A DNA stretch of 64,000 nt from assembly GCA_949825045.1 (NCBI GenBank), contig OX463809.1:337501-401500 (forward strand), in the 5' to 3' direction. This DNA comes from Argyresthia goedartella (lineage: Eukaryota; Arthropoda; Insecta; Lepidoptera; Argyresthiidae). Below are positions 25,268-36,605 of the stretch, in pieces; the first letter of the stretch is position 1; each line of letters begins with the position of its first letter. The position numbers and the translations under genes are program-made. Below the pieces are notes generated by a model. It was given only the letters and a program-made list of their open reading frames with translations. It did not search any database and was not told the origin of the DNA.

Positions 25268-27082
25268 ATGGCACCTTCGCCCTTGACGGTACTGCGATAT
25301 GGTGTCCGTGAGGAGATTAGATGGCTCGCCCATACTCACAAGTATGTGGAGCGACCCGACATGGACGATGTCCTGCTCAAGCGTGTGGAGGACGCAATGA
25401 CACGCGTCGGGAAGGTGTGTCGGCTGGCTGCCGAGGCTGAAGCCCTCGGGCTTACGGATGAGGCCTCGGTGGCTGCAGTGAGGCAGCTCTGCGCGGATGC
25501 TGACCAAACGATGGAGTGCTTGGGCGACATCGAGCGTCGCGCCGAAAAAATTAAGCGGTCGCGTCGGGATGACCGCGGGGAGGGTAGCGGAGACCCCCCC
25601 CTAAGGGTGTGGTTGGACGGCTTCCACACCTGGAGATTCCGGCCTTCGGTGGGGCAATTGATGAGTGGCCGGCATTCATCAATTTGTTCGATAGCCTGGT
25701 CCACGGTCGGGATGACCTGGACAGCGCCTACAAGTTGGCCCAGCTATTGATGGCACTGCGGGGTGAACCGAAGGAGTTGGTCGGTCACCTAACGGTTACG
25801 GCGGGCAATTATGAGATTGCCCGGGTCATATTGTTTGACCGCTACCAACACAAAAGGCGGTTGGTTGATGCGCAGCTGGGGAAGCTGTTCAGCATCCCAA
25901 GAGTAACCCGGGATGTTGACATCCGGGTACAGGTGCTCAACCCTGTGCTGGTGGCCACTAAGGCCCTTCAGAACCTTGGTCTGCCGGTAGACCAATGGTC
26001 ATATATTGTGTTATATATGGTTTTGTCACGGTTGCCTGCAGCTGTTCAAAGTCGGTTTGAACAGCTGCATGGGGGCAGTAGCTCGGAACTGCCCACGCTC
26101 GTCCAATTAACGGAGTTTTTGGAGGGTGAATGCATGCGATGCGACACCATGGATTCGGAGGCCAGTGTGCAGCGCCAACCCGCGCGGATGCGGGAGGGGC
26201 CGCGCCCCCCACCCCCACGGGGGGGGTGGTCGGTCAAAACAATTTGGCGTTTTGAGTGCCGCGCCGTCGGGTGACGGCTGTGTGCACTGCGACAGTGCCG
26301 GTCATGAGGTGACCAGTTGCGCCAACTTTAAGGCGCTCGGTGTGGCTGCCCGCAGGAAGGTGGTCTTCCGCCACCGATTGTGTTTCGGTTGTTTGGGGCC
26401 GCACCCGCAGAGCGAGTGCTCACGGGCGTCCCCCTGTGAGGGCTGCGGTGGCAGGCACCACGTCGTGTTGTGCCTGAACCGGTCAGGCCCATCGGACGGT
26501 CACCAGGGCCGGACTCAGGTTGGTCGGTCACAGGGCCCAACCAGGGCTGGACCCAGTCCCCCTCCGGGCAATGGGAGTCACCAACGGGGTGACTGGGGTA
26601 CCCGCGGACGGGACCCCCCCCGAGGGGAAGGGGGCAGCGCGGGGGGTAACAGGCGGGATAGCCGGGGTTCGGTCGCCGCTATCCAGGGTCAGCGAGGACT
26701 TCGGGCCGCTGGCTCATCGCGTGTTACGGGCGGGTGTCAGATGGCACCTATGAGTGGCGCGAAGGCTGGGAGCCCACCACCTTCTGCGCCACCCTGCCCG
26801 TCGCTCTGGGAGGCGAACAGGGAGGCGAATAGTCGGATGTCGCCCCCATTCCTAGAGCGCCCCAGGTTGGATCCGCTCTCCCCCCTCCATCCACGGTGGC
26901 CACCGGGCACACCGTTCACAGTCCGGTATGGTCGGGTACCGGGAGAGCGAGGGGCCTATTATGCGGGTTGGGACCCCCTAATGTACATGCGGTCTGATAT
27001 GCCACCGGTGGCATATCAGCAGCCGAGTTACCAGGCCGACGGAGGTCTGAGCGGGTTCGGATCCCGCGGGGGTTCCCGCTAG
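25268..27082 (+). pseudogene. BEL/Pao gag
   Basis: The ATG at 25268 sits in a good eukaryotic context (ACCATGG). The first part is helical and charged. The second part carries the BEL/Pao gag signature LPHLEIPAFGG...DEWPAFINLFDSLVH, followed by ALRGEPKELVGHL (DUF1759-like, from memory). The C-terminal part has zinc knuckles: CVHCDSAGHEVTSC, CFGCLGPHPQSEC and CEGCGGRHHVVLC. Two frame changes occur in homopolymers, one in a run of eight C at 25594-25601 and one in the C/G-rich stretch around 26205-26235. The knuckle frame ends with TAG at 27080-27082. It is in frame with the protease downstream, so this TAG is either a nonsense change or a suppressible gag stop. Confidence 0.9.
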
Positions 27083-27127
27083 GGACACGCCGCCCACTTA
27101 CAGGGTGCCGCCACTCCACAGACGGTC

Positions 27128-28333
27128 ATGCTCCCCACCGCCTCGGTGATAGCGTGGAGTTCGGACGGCAAATCTTGTGTGGCACGAGCACTATTGGACT
27201 CGGGGGCCCAGGGGTGCTTAGTCTCGTGCAACCTTGTAAGACGGTTGGGCATTTCGGTAAGGGAGTATCCACATTCCATTCGGGGAATTGGGAACACGGA
27301 AGTCGGTTCCGTTAAGGGAGTATGTCGGATTACTCTCTCGTCACGGGTGGATTCATCGGTGAATCTGACGGTCACGGCATTAGTCATGCCTAATGTGATG
27401 GGCTCACACCCTCACGTACGTTTGTCGCCCTCGGTGCGACAGTTGGTCGCTGGGTTGTCACTGGCTGACCCGGAGTTCGATATTCCGGGCCCAGTAGACA
27501 TTTTATTGGGTGTCGATGCCTTGGGATACCTGTTAGTGCCAGGTGTCCACGTGTTGCAGGCGACTGGTCTGGTTTCGGTCAACACCAGACTGGGCCATGC
27601 GGTAATGGGTCCGGTCATGCCGGCTGCCCCATGCCTAGCGACTCGTAGTCCCTTATTCGGTTCTGTACTCTCGGAGGTGATACAGAGGTTTTGGGAGGTG
27701 GAGGAACCACCTACGGTCCGCCGGTTGGACCCGGTTGAGGGGGAGTGTGAACAGTCTTGTCGGAACAATACTGGCCGCCTTCGGTCAGGTCGTGGGTGTC
27801 ATGCTCCGGAGTTGGTTGGACATCCCTTGTGGTGGGGTCCAAAATGGTTGACTCAAGCCGAATCGGATTGGCCAATGAGTCCACGCGTTACCACGGCGAA
27901 CGGCGCCTTGACAGTCGGTGTCTGTACGACGCAACCAGAGCCGGAAGAGGAGTTCAGCCTGCTGGAACGGTACAGCTCGCTCGACAAGCTGGTCAATGTG
28001 ACCGCCTGGATCTGCCGATTTGCGCGGAATTGTCGGAATTCTGAGGCGCAACGAGTACGGACACCGGTCCTGACACCACGGGAACGGAACCATGCGTTGT
28101 TCGCATTGGTACGGAACGTGCAGACGGTGCACTTTAAGTCCGAATTGGACATTCTGAGACGCGGACGCGTCCAACTGAAGGGAGCTGTGGCTCGGCTCAA
28201 CCCGTTTATTGACCCTCAAGGATTGCTGAGGGTAGGAGGTCGGCTGCGGAATGCCAACCTGCCTTATGCGGCTCGCCACCCGTTGTTACTCCCTAGGAAA
28301 GGGAAGTTGGTCGAACTGTTGATTCAGGATTGA
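27128..28333 (+). pseudogene. BEL/Pao protease fused to post-RNase H linker, RT deleted
   Basis: A 401-codon open frame. D24-S25-G26 (in ALLDSGAQG) is the retropepsin active site, followed by FDIPGPVDILLGVDALG, typical of BEL protease. At about residue 195-210 the text FWEVEEPP...EGECE marks the usual beginning of the RT region. It then jumps directly to RGCHAPELVGHPLWWGPKWL, which normally follows RNase H. No RT motif (FDFSKAFD-like or YVDD/FADD) and no RNase H motif is present. The junction lies at about 27755-27795 and keeps the frame. The remainder (RNHALFALVRNVQ... GRLRNANLPYAARHPLLLP) is the linker before integrase. A TGA at 28331-28333 separates it from integrase in the same frame. Confidence 0.93.
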
Positions 28334-29434
28334 CACATTCGGAATGGGCATGTCGGATGCCACGCCTTGATGGCGTTTCTCCAGCGCGAGTTCTGGATTC
28401 TATCGGGAAGACGCTTAGTGCGTAGCGTCGTATTTCTGTGCCTGCCTTGTAATCGGGCCAAGGCGGCTGCGATGCAGCCCCAGATGGGCGATTTGCCCTC
28501 GGATAGGGTTAACGAAATCCGGCCCTTTGCGGGTGTCGGAACGGATTTCGCGGGACCATTCATGGTCAAGTCTTCACAGCTACGGAACGCCAGATTAGTG
28601 AAGGCATACCTGTGCGTCTTCGTGTGCTTGGACACGAAGGCAGTCCACTTGGAGGTGGTCAGTGACCTCACTACGGAGGCATTTATCGCATGTCTGGATC
28701 GGTTCGTCTCACGAAGGGGCCTCCCGACATTAATCCGTTCGGACAACGGCACAAATTTTGTCGGAGCCAGGCGATATCTGCGGGAGGTCACTCAATTCCT
28801 GAACGGTAACCAGGACGCCATCGGTACGGCTTGCTCCCGACGAGGGATTGAATGGGTTTTCAGTCCGCCGGGATGTCCTCATTGGGGAGGAATTTTTGAG
28901 GCTGCGGTTAAATCGGCTAAGTCGCACCTGACGAGGATCATCGGTGAGACCTCTCTACGCTTTGAAGAGCTTGCGATGCTGTTCTGTAAAATTGAAATGA
29001 CACTGAACTCGCGTCCGTTGTGCCCGCTCAGTTCGGATCCAAATGATTTGGAAGCGTTGACGCCGGGTCACTTCCTGATAGGTCAGCCCCTTAACGCCCT
29101 GCCAGAATACCCATTCGGTGATGTTAAGTTAAGTCGGTTAACTAGGTGGCAGATGTTGCAGCAGATGGCTCAAGATTTTTGGAAACGGTGGTCCCTTGAG
29201 TACTTGCACATCTTGCAGCAGCGCCTTAAGTGGACTGACCGGACGAGCCCCCCTCAAGTCGGTGATTTGGTGCTGATTAAGGATGCGAACCTGCCATCAT
29301 TGAGATGGAGACGAGGACGGATCGTCAATTTGTACACGGGTCGGGATGGCACGCCTCGATCAGCAGAAGTCAAGGTGGGGGACTCGGTCCTCAAGAGAGC
29401 GGTCGCAACACTTTCTCGCCTTCCTATTGATTAG
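28334..29434 (+). pseudogene. BEL/Pao integrase
   Basis: It is in the same frame as the protease part and follows the TGA directly. The zinc domain is visible as H (first codon after the stop), H four codons later, and CLPC. In the 355-codon open part the catalytic triad is D60 (GTDFAGPF), D126 (SDNGTNF) and E178 (GGIFEAAVK). The tail has the BEL-type PQVGDLVLIKDANLPSLRWRRGRI motif. Apart from the preceding stop, the integrase is complete to its natural end. It would insert cDNA made by another element's RT. Confidence 0.93.
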
Positions 29435-29465
29435 GGACAGGTTCGGGCCTGTCCGGGCGGGTGAC
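29435..29465 (+). other. Polypurine-tract region of the BEL/Pao element
   Basis: The 31 bp between the integrase stop and the 3' LTR contain GGGACAGG and GGGCGGG. A clean polypurine tract directly at the LTR is not evident, because TGAC follows the G run. Confidence 0.4.
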
Positions 29466-30053
29466 TGTTTAATATTTATGCGTCGGAAACGCACCGGTTT
29501 TTTGTTGCGCGAATCGATCGCGAGTAATCGAGACATCACTAGCGAAAACGGCACTAGCAGCTGTCACTCGTATCGGAAACGAGATGTAAAATTGGAGGTT
29601 AATTTTTCTCTTGGTCTGGTCTCATCGGTGAGAATAACATGGCGGCTCGGGCCCCGTGATGGTATTTCGGTGTACCAATTATCATACAGGCATCGGGCCT
29701 GGTCAGAGTGTAAATCTACCTCATAGCGTCGGGCTATTGATGGTAATTCGATTCGCGTCAGCGGCCAAGTGATCCCGGTTGATTGGAAATCGTCGCATCG
29801 GTAGCGGCGACTCCACGGTCACGGCAGGCAGCACGCCGGCGACAGCGTCGGCAGCAACGATAGGTTTCGATTCACTCCATATCCTATCCCAAACTGTGCC
29901 CTTTTCCCGTATTCCCGTCTCGAATCGAGCTTTCGATTTCCTGCCTACGGAGACAAGGTCAGTAACCAATTTCATCACTTCTTTTCTCTCACGTGGCAAA
30001 GGCACATCCCCCTCATGATCCCATGCCGTTCGGTAGGCGTGGGAAATTAATCA
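29466..30053 (+). repeat. 3' LTR of the BEL/Pao element
   Basis: 588 bp, equal in length to the 5' LTR and different from it at about seven or eight positions. The CATTC duplication follows at 30054-30058. Confidence 0.95.
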
Positions 30054-30058
30054 CATTC

Positions 30059-31135
30059 TATATTATGTCTTAAAGTATCTGCCTTTGGCATCCATGGTAG
30101 TCTACTACGCTGGGTTAGTTCATACTTACAGAAAAGAAGTCAACTTGTTGCCATTAAAGGGTACGTATCTTTGCCGGTATCGGTAACCTCAGGTGTTCCG
30201 CAAGGTTCTCATCTAGGGCCTTTACTGTTTATTATGTTTATTAACGACCTTGTCAGTAAGATCTCAAGCCAGTCTCTTTTATACGCTGACGATCTCAAAG
30301 TATTTGCTAAAATAGACAACATTACTGACTGTGTCAACCTTCAGAATGACCTGCGTATCCTAAGCGACTGGTGTATCTATAACAAAATGAATCTTAACGT
30401 AGATAAATGCTTTGTCATCACTTTCACTAAAAAGCGTCAAAATAAAATTACATTTTCCTACATACTTAATGACAAAGCATTAGAGCGTAAAACCGTCGCG
30501 AGGGATCTCGGGGTTATATTTGACGAAAAGTTATCGTTCCGGCAACACTATGAACACATTATAAAAAAATCTCGTCAACTTCTAGGCTTTATCACAAGAA
30601 ACACAAAAGACTTCAAAAACCCCTTTAGTCTATTATATCTTTTTCAATCCCTTGTCAGAAGTATTTTGGAATACGGGTGCCAAATATGGTCACCCTTTTA
30701 CGCAGTTCACATAAATAATATAGATAGTGTTCAAAATAAACTGTTAAAAATACTCTCATACCGTTTCAACCTTAATAAGAGTCTTTTGAATTATGAACAG
30801 CGTCTTAATCACTTTAAACTGTTGTCCCTGGAAAACCGAAGAAAATTACTCGATCTGAAACTACTTCACAAAATTTTACATTCCAGAATTGATTCCTCAT
30901 TCTGTTGAATAAACTTAGCATTAACTGCTACACCAGATCACGTTTATACAGACCATTTCAATTGCAAAATTTCAAAAACAATACCTCTTACTTTAACCCA
31001 ATCTCCAGAATGAGCCGTCTTTACAATGATCTCACCAGCAATCACCCTGAACTTGATATTTTCGAGTCTAGGCCTCATAAATTTAATAAATCAATTAAAT
31101 TAATTCTATCAAAACTATCCTCATCCTCTTCCTAA
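30059..31135 (+). pseudogene. LINE ORF2: second part of reverse transcriptase and C-terminus
   Basis: The frame resumes after the second CATTC. It carries SGVPQGSHLGPLLFIMFINDL and the RT active site LLYADDLKVF, then the thumb with DLGVIFDEKLSF and SILEYGCQIWSP. A TGA at 30906-30908 ends the open frame, and the C-terminus (SRLYRPFQLQNF... ISRMSRLYNDL) continues in another frame to 31135, so a frameshift lies just before 30905. The frame match across the insertion shows a simple disruption. Confidence 0.9.
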
Positions 31136-31431
31136 AAGGATTCTTAAAAAATATTTGTCTGTGCTAAGATTTATATTTATCTGTGTAACTTGATTAGTTA
31201 TATGTATAAAACCAACTCAAAAATATTAGCCAATAGTATGGTGTCACACTCGATTTGATTGTCAGAGCGATATTAAGAATTAGTAGTTAATAGAAATAAA
31301 CAAGTATAGTTATGTATACATATTTTGGACTACAGTTCAGTGCAGATAAGTCATAGTGATGTACAAGATCAAATAACTGTATTCTGTTTTGTGTACTTAT
31401 GCAATAAAATAAAATAAAATAAAATAAAATT
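31136..31431 (+). other. 3' untranslated end and repeat tail of the LINE
   Basis: AT-rich untranslated sequence that ends in five or so AAAAT units (about 31402-31431). The tail marks the 3' end of the LINE. Confidence 0.75.
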
Positions 31432-31535
31432 AATATCTGGGGAACTGGTTGGAGTCCAATTATGATTCTGAAGTCGAATTTTGAAAAATTGGCGTTTTTG
31501 AACTTTGTAGTTACTGGTTCGATAGAACACAAAAT
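31432..31535. repeat. Single monomer of the 108-bp repeat
   Basis: AATATCTGGGGAACTGGTTGGAGTCC and the following GATTCTGAAGTC... match the monomers at 20640-20770. It lies between the LINE tail and the RTE element, so the LINE probably inserted into this array. Confidence 0.65.
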
Positions 31536-31539
31536 AAAT

Positions 31540-32045
31540 CTTATTAAATATATATATTTTTTATTAGCCATTAAGGTGTCCCACTGCTGGGCAAAGGCCT
31601 CCCCCTCTTTCGTCCACACTTCCCTGGTCTGTGCCACCTCCGGCCACGCCGGCATAAACTTGTCGAGGTCGTCCCGCCATCTCCGTTTAGGCCTGCCTCT
31701 ACGCCGGTATCCGTCCTGTGGCACCCAGTTAGTGGCAATTTTCGCCCATCTATCTGGGTGCATGCGACTTACGTGGCCGGCCCAGTTCCACTTTAGCTTA
31801 GCGGTCTGTGCACCCACATCAGCGATGCCAGTTAAGGAGCGCACTGTGGTGTTCCTTATGCGGTCCGTCCTACGAACACTTAGGATGCTGCGCTCCATTG
31901 CTCGCTGGCAAACCTTGAGTTTGGACTTCTGAAGTTCGGTCAAAGACCATGACTGAGCGCCGTAGGTTAGGATAGGCAGGATACACATGTCGATGAACTT
32001 GCGCTTGAGGGTCAGCGGAAGGTTACCCTTCATAAGCTCCTTCAT
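31540..32045 (-). pseudogene. RTE LINE C-terminal domain
   Basis: The frame begins after an in-frame TGA (32049-32051) and reads the connection and C-terminal region: ILPILTYGAQSWSLT, LKWNWAGHVSRM, GRPKRRWRDDLD, and a final QQWDTLMA. The open frame runs on to 31287, but from about 31560 it reads AT-rich tail and the 108-bp repeat, which is not element coding sequence. Confidence 0.85.
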
Positions 32046-32048
32046 GGA

Positions 32049-33330
32049 TCAGTAGCTCTTCCAGGCGTTAGAAATGCGTCTATCGATTTCTTTATCCTGC
32101 CTGTTTTCAAAGGAGGCTATCTGGCCCAAGTAAATGTACTCATCGACATAATGTATTTCCTGCCCATCTACCTCGACCCTACGTTTTACACTGTTAGTCA
32201 TAGCCTGGGTTTTTGAACGATTCATCTTCAGTCCAACCTCAAGGCTTACATTGCTGAGTTCCTGTAACATACGCTGGAGCTGGGGTGCAGATGGGGCAAA
32301 CAGGACAATATCGTCGGCGAAGCGAAGGTTAGTAAGTCTTCTGCCACCAACGTCAATGCCTCGGTCTGCCCACGGGACCGCCAGCTTCTTGAAGACTTCC
32401 TCGAGGGTGCTGGTAAACAGCTTCGGAGATAGCGGGTCTCCCTGTTTGACGCCTCTCTCTATGGGGAATGATGGTCCGGCTAGATGTAATTTTATATCGG
32501 ATGTACTATTTTGGTAAATACTTTCCAGAATGCTAATGTAAGTGTGATGGATATTTTGATTGTGGAGTGCAGAAAATATCGATGAATGTGTAATGCTGTC
32601 AAAAGCCTTGGAATAGTCGACAAAAGCAAGATAAAGGGTCTTATTAAATTCATTGCTCTTCTCTAAGATTTGATTAAGGGTGTAGAGGTGATCTGTGGTG
32701 GAGAAGCCGGGGCGAAATCCGGCTTGTTCTGGGGGTTGATGAGAGTCAAGCTGACTAGCAATGCGGTTTTCTATTATTTTAATAAAAACTTTGTAAATAT
32801 GTGATATGAGGCTGATAGGTCTATAGTTTCCTACATCACTTTTATCGCCCTTTTTATGCAGCAGAATAATGTTGGAATGACATAAATTAGTAGGGAGTGT
32901 TCCTTTCAAAAGTGTTGCAAATATTAGTTATATGTGGTAGTAATACTGTTCTTCCGAATTTTAAGGCTTCTGTAGTTATTCCGTCTTCTCCAGGGCTTTT
33001 ATTATATTTCATATTTTTAAGAGCAAAATTTACTTCTGTGGCGTTTATGAAAGGGATAGAATCAGGGCAACTGTGTATTATGTTTGAAATGTGGTCTGGT
33101 TTTGTTATATCTGAGTATAGGTTTGTGTAGAATTTGGTGCAAATTTCTATTATTTTGTCTCTACTTCCTTGTTGTAGACCATTTTCGTCTGTAAGCCTTG
33201 TAATTCAGGATTTACCTTTCGAGATTCCTTGTTTGGCAACTCGGAGCGAGGTGTTATTTTCTATCGCTATTAAATATATATCGGAAAAATATTTAACATT
33301 TCGGCTTCACCATTCATTTCAAAATTTATG
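32049..33330 (-). pseudogene. RTE LINE reverse transcriptase
   Basis: The 286-codon frame 32049-32909 shows NYRPISLISHIYKVF, QAGFRPGFSTTDHL, VDYSKAFDSI, GVKQGDPLSPKLF and the active site LRFADDIVLF. It ends at TGA within the NAWKSY segment. Upstream the RT start (SPGEDGITTEALKFG) and the linker (SWITRLTDENGLQQGSRDKI with one stop) are in another frame, so a one-base shift lies at about 32910. Endonuclease is absent. Confidence 0.88.
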
Positions 33331-33340
33331 AATTTATTAT

Positions 33341-34290
33341 AGAAGATATATCAAAAACCTCTCAAAGTACACTATTATAAAAAAATACATAGCATTTGGG
33401 ATGTTAATCACTTTTACAGCAGTCATAAACGGTAGGAACAGTTAATTTTTTAACAATTGGGATGATGCACGTTAGTAAAGTTAGATACTATTTAAGAACT
33501 GTCGAAACAGTCGAACTATTGAGAATTGTATTGAAATCCGAAACATGACGTCATATACCGTTGAAATCATATGCAGTCTGGCACAAAATTATGTTAATTA
33601 ATTCAATTAAAATTTGGCTAACTTAGCAACCCTAAATGTGAAGTGAGTGATCACTCATAGATATCCGCCGCCATTACGGTTCCTCAGTTTTGTCGTAGCG
33701 AGACTACGTCCGATTTTTTTTATACGTCCATGAGTATAAGTGCTATACTTTACAAAAAATGAGGACTTGTTATTCATAAGCATTAGTCGGAATGATGTGA
33801 ATAAAAGTGTTGAAATACTTCTAGACTTACAAAGGATGAAATGCAAATTTATAATGCAATTTTCCATACACCTGTTATTTCACAGAACAAAAGAATAAAT
33901 CTGTACATAGAATGAATATTCATTTATAGAATTTAACGTGTCATCACAGCGATGCTATTTCATATTTCGACATGAATAATTTTATTCATACCTTTATTCA
34001 GAATCAGGATACGTTATGCTTACTTGTCTAATAAATATATAAAATTAGTAGCTACATTGATAGCTTTTATTAAATGCGACGCAGCTATATTTGGTTTAAC
34101 CAAGTTCAACTTGACATCAGCTGTTTTAGTTGAACAGACTAATCAGAAACCTAGTTCGTACGTACTTATGTTCGAATTCACCTGTTAATAATACTTTGCA
34201 TGCAACATTGGAATCTGTTCCAAGTAATTTAATTAGTTCATAAGACAATAAAGGATTTTTTTAGCATACAAGAGCCACTAAATATGTCAA
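33341..34290. other. Unassigned sequence with one shared repeat
   Basis: No gene seen. At 33690-33745 the minus strand has CATGGACGTATAAAAAAAATCGGACGTAGTCTC, almost identical to 14850-14885 and 20112-20147 in the 5.28-kb units, so it is an interspersed repeat. The rest is AT-rich. Confidence 0.5.
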
Positions 34291-34299
34291 AGGGTAAGC

Positions 34300-35300
34300 C
34301 CCACTTACCCATCAAAACAACCAGGGGTTACTTGGCAAAGAACTTGTATCAGAATTATTTCTTAAAAATTCTGACATGGATGGTGTTTGTGTTACAGAAC
34401 ACTGGTTAAAGGAAAATATGATGTCTTTTAATATAAATAATTACAAAATTGTCAGTTGTAACAAAAGAAATACTGCTGATAGTCTGGTACTTTAATCTTA
34501 GCACTAAATAATATTAAGGTGAAACAACGGAAACATATTCTTGCACTTACTGTTGAAAGACAAAATAGAGGTATCCTGTGTTCAGATAGATAGCCATACT
34601 ATTGTTTGTGTCTACAGGCCTCCGAGGGATGAAAAAGGCCATGGCAATTTCAAAATTTTTGTCAAAGTTATGGAGGAAGCCCTCACCAAAAAAAATTCAT
34701 ACTTGTATTAGTTAAGCACAACCTATTTTTAAAAGAGATCTAAAAATCTATCTGTGGGAGTTTCTACGCCCTTCTCTCCCACAGAGATCCAATGTAGAGA
34801 AGAGGAAAAAAATGACGTTTGCTAAGTATATGTTAATATCTACAGTAATAAAGTACTTTGACTTTGACTAAACTATGCAATAACAGTTATACGACATACC
34901 GTTGTGACAAACTCGACTAGTTGAGTTATGATGTTTACCAGCAATACAAAACCATAAGGTAATAATAATAGGTGACTGTAATTAGTCCATAACACCAACA
35001 GTAAAAATCATAAGAATATTTTAAAACAGGGAGGATTTAGATCTTTAGTCAACATTTCAACCGAAATTTTGTAATCATTCAATTGAAGAAGGTATACTTA
35101 TAGAAAATAAGGCGATTCGTTGATTAATAAAAGATTCATAAATAATGTATCGATAACCTGTCTAGCTCATGCATACATAAATAAATAAATAAATAGGTCG
35201 GCGGTCTTACAAGTGACACCAACAGAACTGTATGTATCGGATCACATGAGTGTTATGATTGATTTCATATTCCAGGTCCCATCTAACACCAACCAAACTA
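34300..35300 (+). pseudogene. Decayed LINE AP endonuclease
   Basis: Fragments in several frames read an endonuclease: VCVTEHWLKENMMSFNI at about 34390, IVCVYRPPRDEKGHGNF at about 34595, IIIGDCN at about 34965 and YVSDHMSVMI at about 35232. Many stops and shifts occur. Between about 34703 and 34870 a separate 3' LINE end appears to be inserted (FKRDLKIYLWEFL, then TACTTTGACTTTGAC). Family uncertain. Confidence 0.6.
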
Positions 35301-36544
35301 TATTAAAACGCATTTTCTGAATATAACAAATTTTATTTTTGGCAAAGCTTAGACGCATATGAATGGTATACATTGATACATAACCCAACTAACACACTAG
35401 TGGAAATAGCAGCTTATATTGTAACTTTTGGTTGCACATCAGTGATATAAGGGTTCTCACAGCAGTAAAAAGTTATATAACAGCATCCACAGGCGTCTGA
35501 ATCTACAAAAATCACCAAAAGTGCTAAACGTTGAACCTCGTACTACCCTGGGCTTTACAATAGTTCGGCCTAAATCTTCTTTAATACTAAAACCTTTAAG
35601 AAGAAATTAAGAATAACATTTTGTCACTTAAAGCTGCGTATGAGTTCCTACTAGAGTTGTTATGTGCCATTGAACTATATAAAGGAATTTATTGAAGACT
35701 CTATAAATCAACTGCTTACAGGTAATAATAACCACTATTATTTTACTGTAAGTTTCATAATAGTAGTAATTATACCACCTATGTTCACTTAAGTGCGAAG
35801 ATAGCAAATACTATAACCTAAAACTTATTAAAAGCTCTATAAAAGAAGCAATGGCTGGCATAAGTGATGCAACAGAATTATCGTGTTCCTTTAGATTGCC
35901 TAAATTTAATCGTCATTTACTTATAATCGTCACGCATCCTTGTAATTAAATAAAAAATTGGATTCTAAGCAATGGAAATTGCTAAAGAGAAGCGGCGGTT
36001 ATCGTAGAAAAGTATGTAAAGTTTATGAAAATATAAAAAATAATTCAATCATAACAAAACAATCCGATAAAACTTCTGATCAACAAATTATCAGGTAATT
36101 TATTTATTTTTCTTAATTAATAATTACTCCGTTTTCATAAATATGTACATCATTAATCATTAGTACTAAAATAATGTCTTATCTAAGGAATACAATAGAA
36201 GAAACTCATATTGATGAATCAAGTCCACGTTCAATAAATACGGGCGAGGGTTCCGTAGGCGTAATAAATTCGCCTATAAAATCGGTTTTTGAAGACAGGT
36301 CAGTTAATTATGGTTACTACAATCATAATTTGCAATAAGATTATCTTTTAATAACATATTTCCGTGGCTTTTTTTAATGTATATTGCAGATACAATTTTG
36401 CTGACTCCGACACTGACAATGAGCAAATTTCCGAATACATTGAGAAGCATGGAAAGAAATGTGATTTTCGTGACGAGTTTCACAATACACAATTATTTAT
36501 TGCACAGAACATTAGAACAAAACATTTTACAAGAAATTTAAACG

Positions 36545-36605
36545 CAAAGGCGAGCTAATCTCTCAACAGAGATTTCTTCCAGCAAACCTATCAGGTTATA
36601 CATAT
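36545..36605. repeat. Short copy of an interspersed LINE-tail motif
   Basis: GCTAATCTCTCAACAGAGATTTCTTCCAGCAAACC resembles 55838-55872 (same strand) and, inverted, 42195-42238. I take it as a relic of one LINE 3' end family. Confidence 0.5.

Larger units (their letters stand above)
23995..30053 (+). mobile_element. RT-less BEL/Pao retrotransposon inserted in the LINE
   Basis: The two 588-bp LTRs (23995-24582 and 29466-30053) have TG...CA ends and are flanked by a perfect 5-bp duplication CATTC (23990-23994 and 30054-30058), the usual size for BEL/Pao. Inside are gag, a protease and an integrase of BEL type, but no reverse transcriptase or RNase H. The element is 6.06 kb, about 2-2.5 kb shorter than a usual BEL element. 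Coding GC content is high compared with the AT-rich surroundings. The LTRs differ at only about seven or eight positions by eye, so it is young. Confidence 0.95.
20820..31431 (+). mobile_element. Near full-length Jockey/CR1-type LINE, split by a BEL/Pao insertion
   Basis: A plus-strand non-LTR retrotransposon with a 5' untranslated part (20820-21131), ORF1 (21132-22124), ORF2 (22187-23994 and 30059-31135) and a 3' end with (AAAAT)n repeats (about 31402-31431). Removing the BEL element (23995-30053) and one CATTC copy leaves about 4.5 kb, the usual length for this group. ORF1 has one internal stop. ORF2 has one internal stop and a C-terminal frameshift, plus the insertion. The 5' part contains a repeated GCGCCATCTAC-like motif. 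The exact clade is uncertain. Confidence 0.9.
31540..33340 (-). mobile_element. 5'-truncated RTE-clade LINE
   Basis: A minus-strand LINE with RT and C-terminal domain but no endonuclease. The C-terminus has the RTE-type phrase RRGRPKRRWRDDLDKF. The 3' end is an AT repeat after the stop, typical of RTE elements. Similarity to RT and its linker can be followed upstream to about 33330. It adjoins the 108-bp monomer at 31432-31535, which it probably split. Confidence 0.88.
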
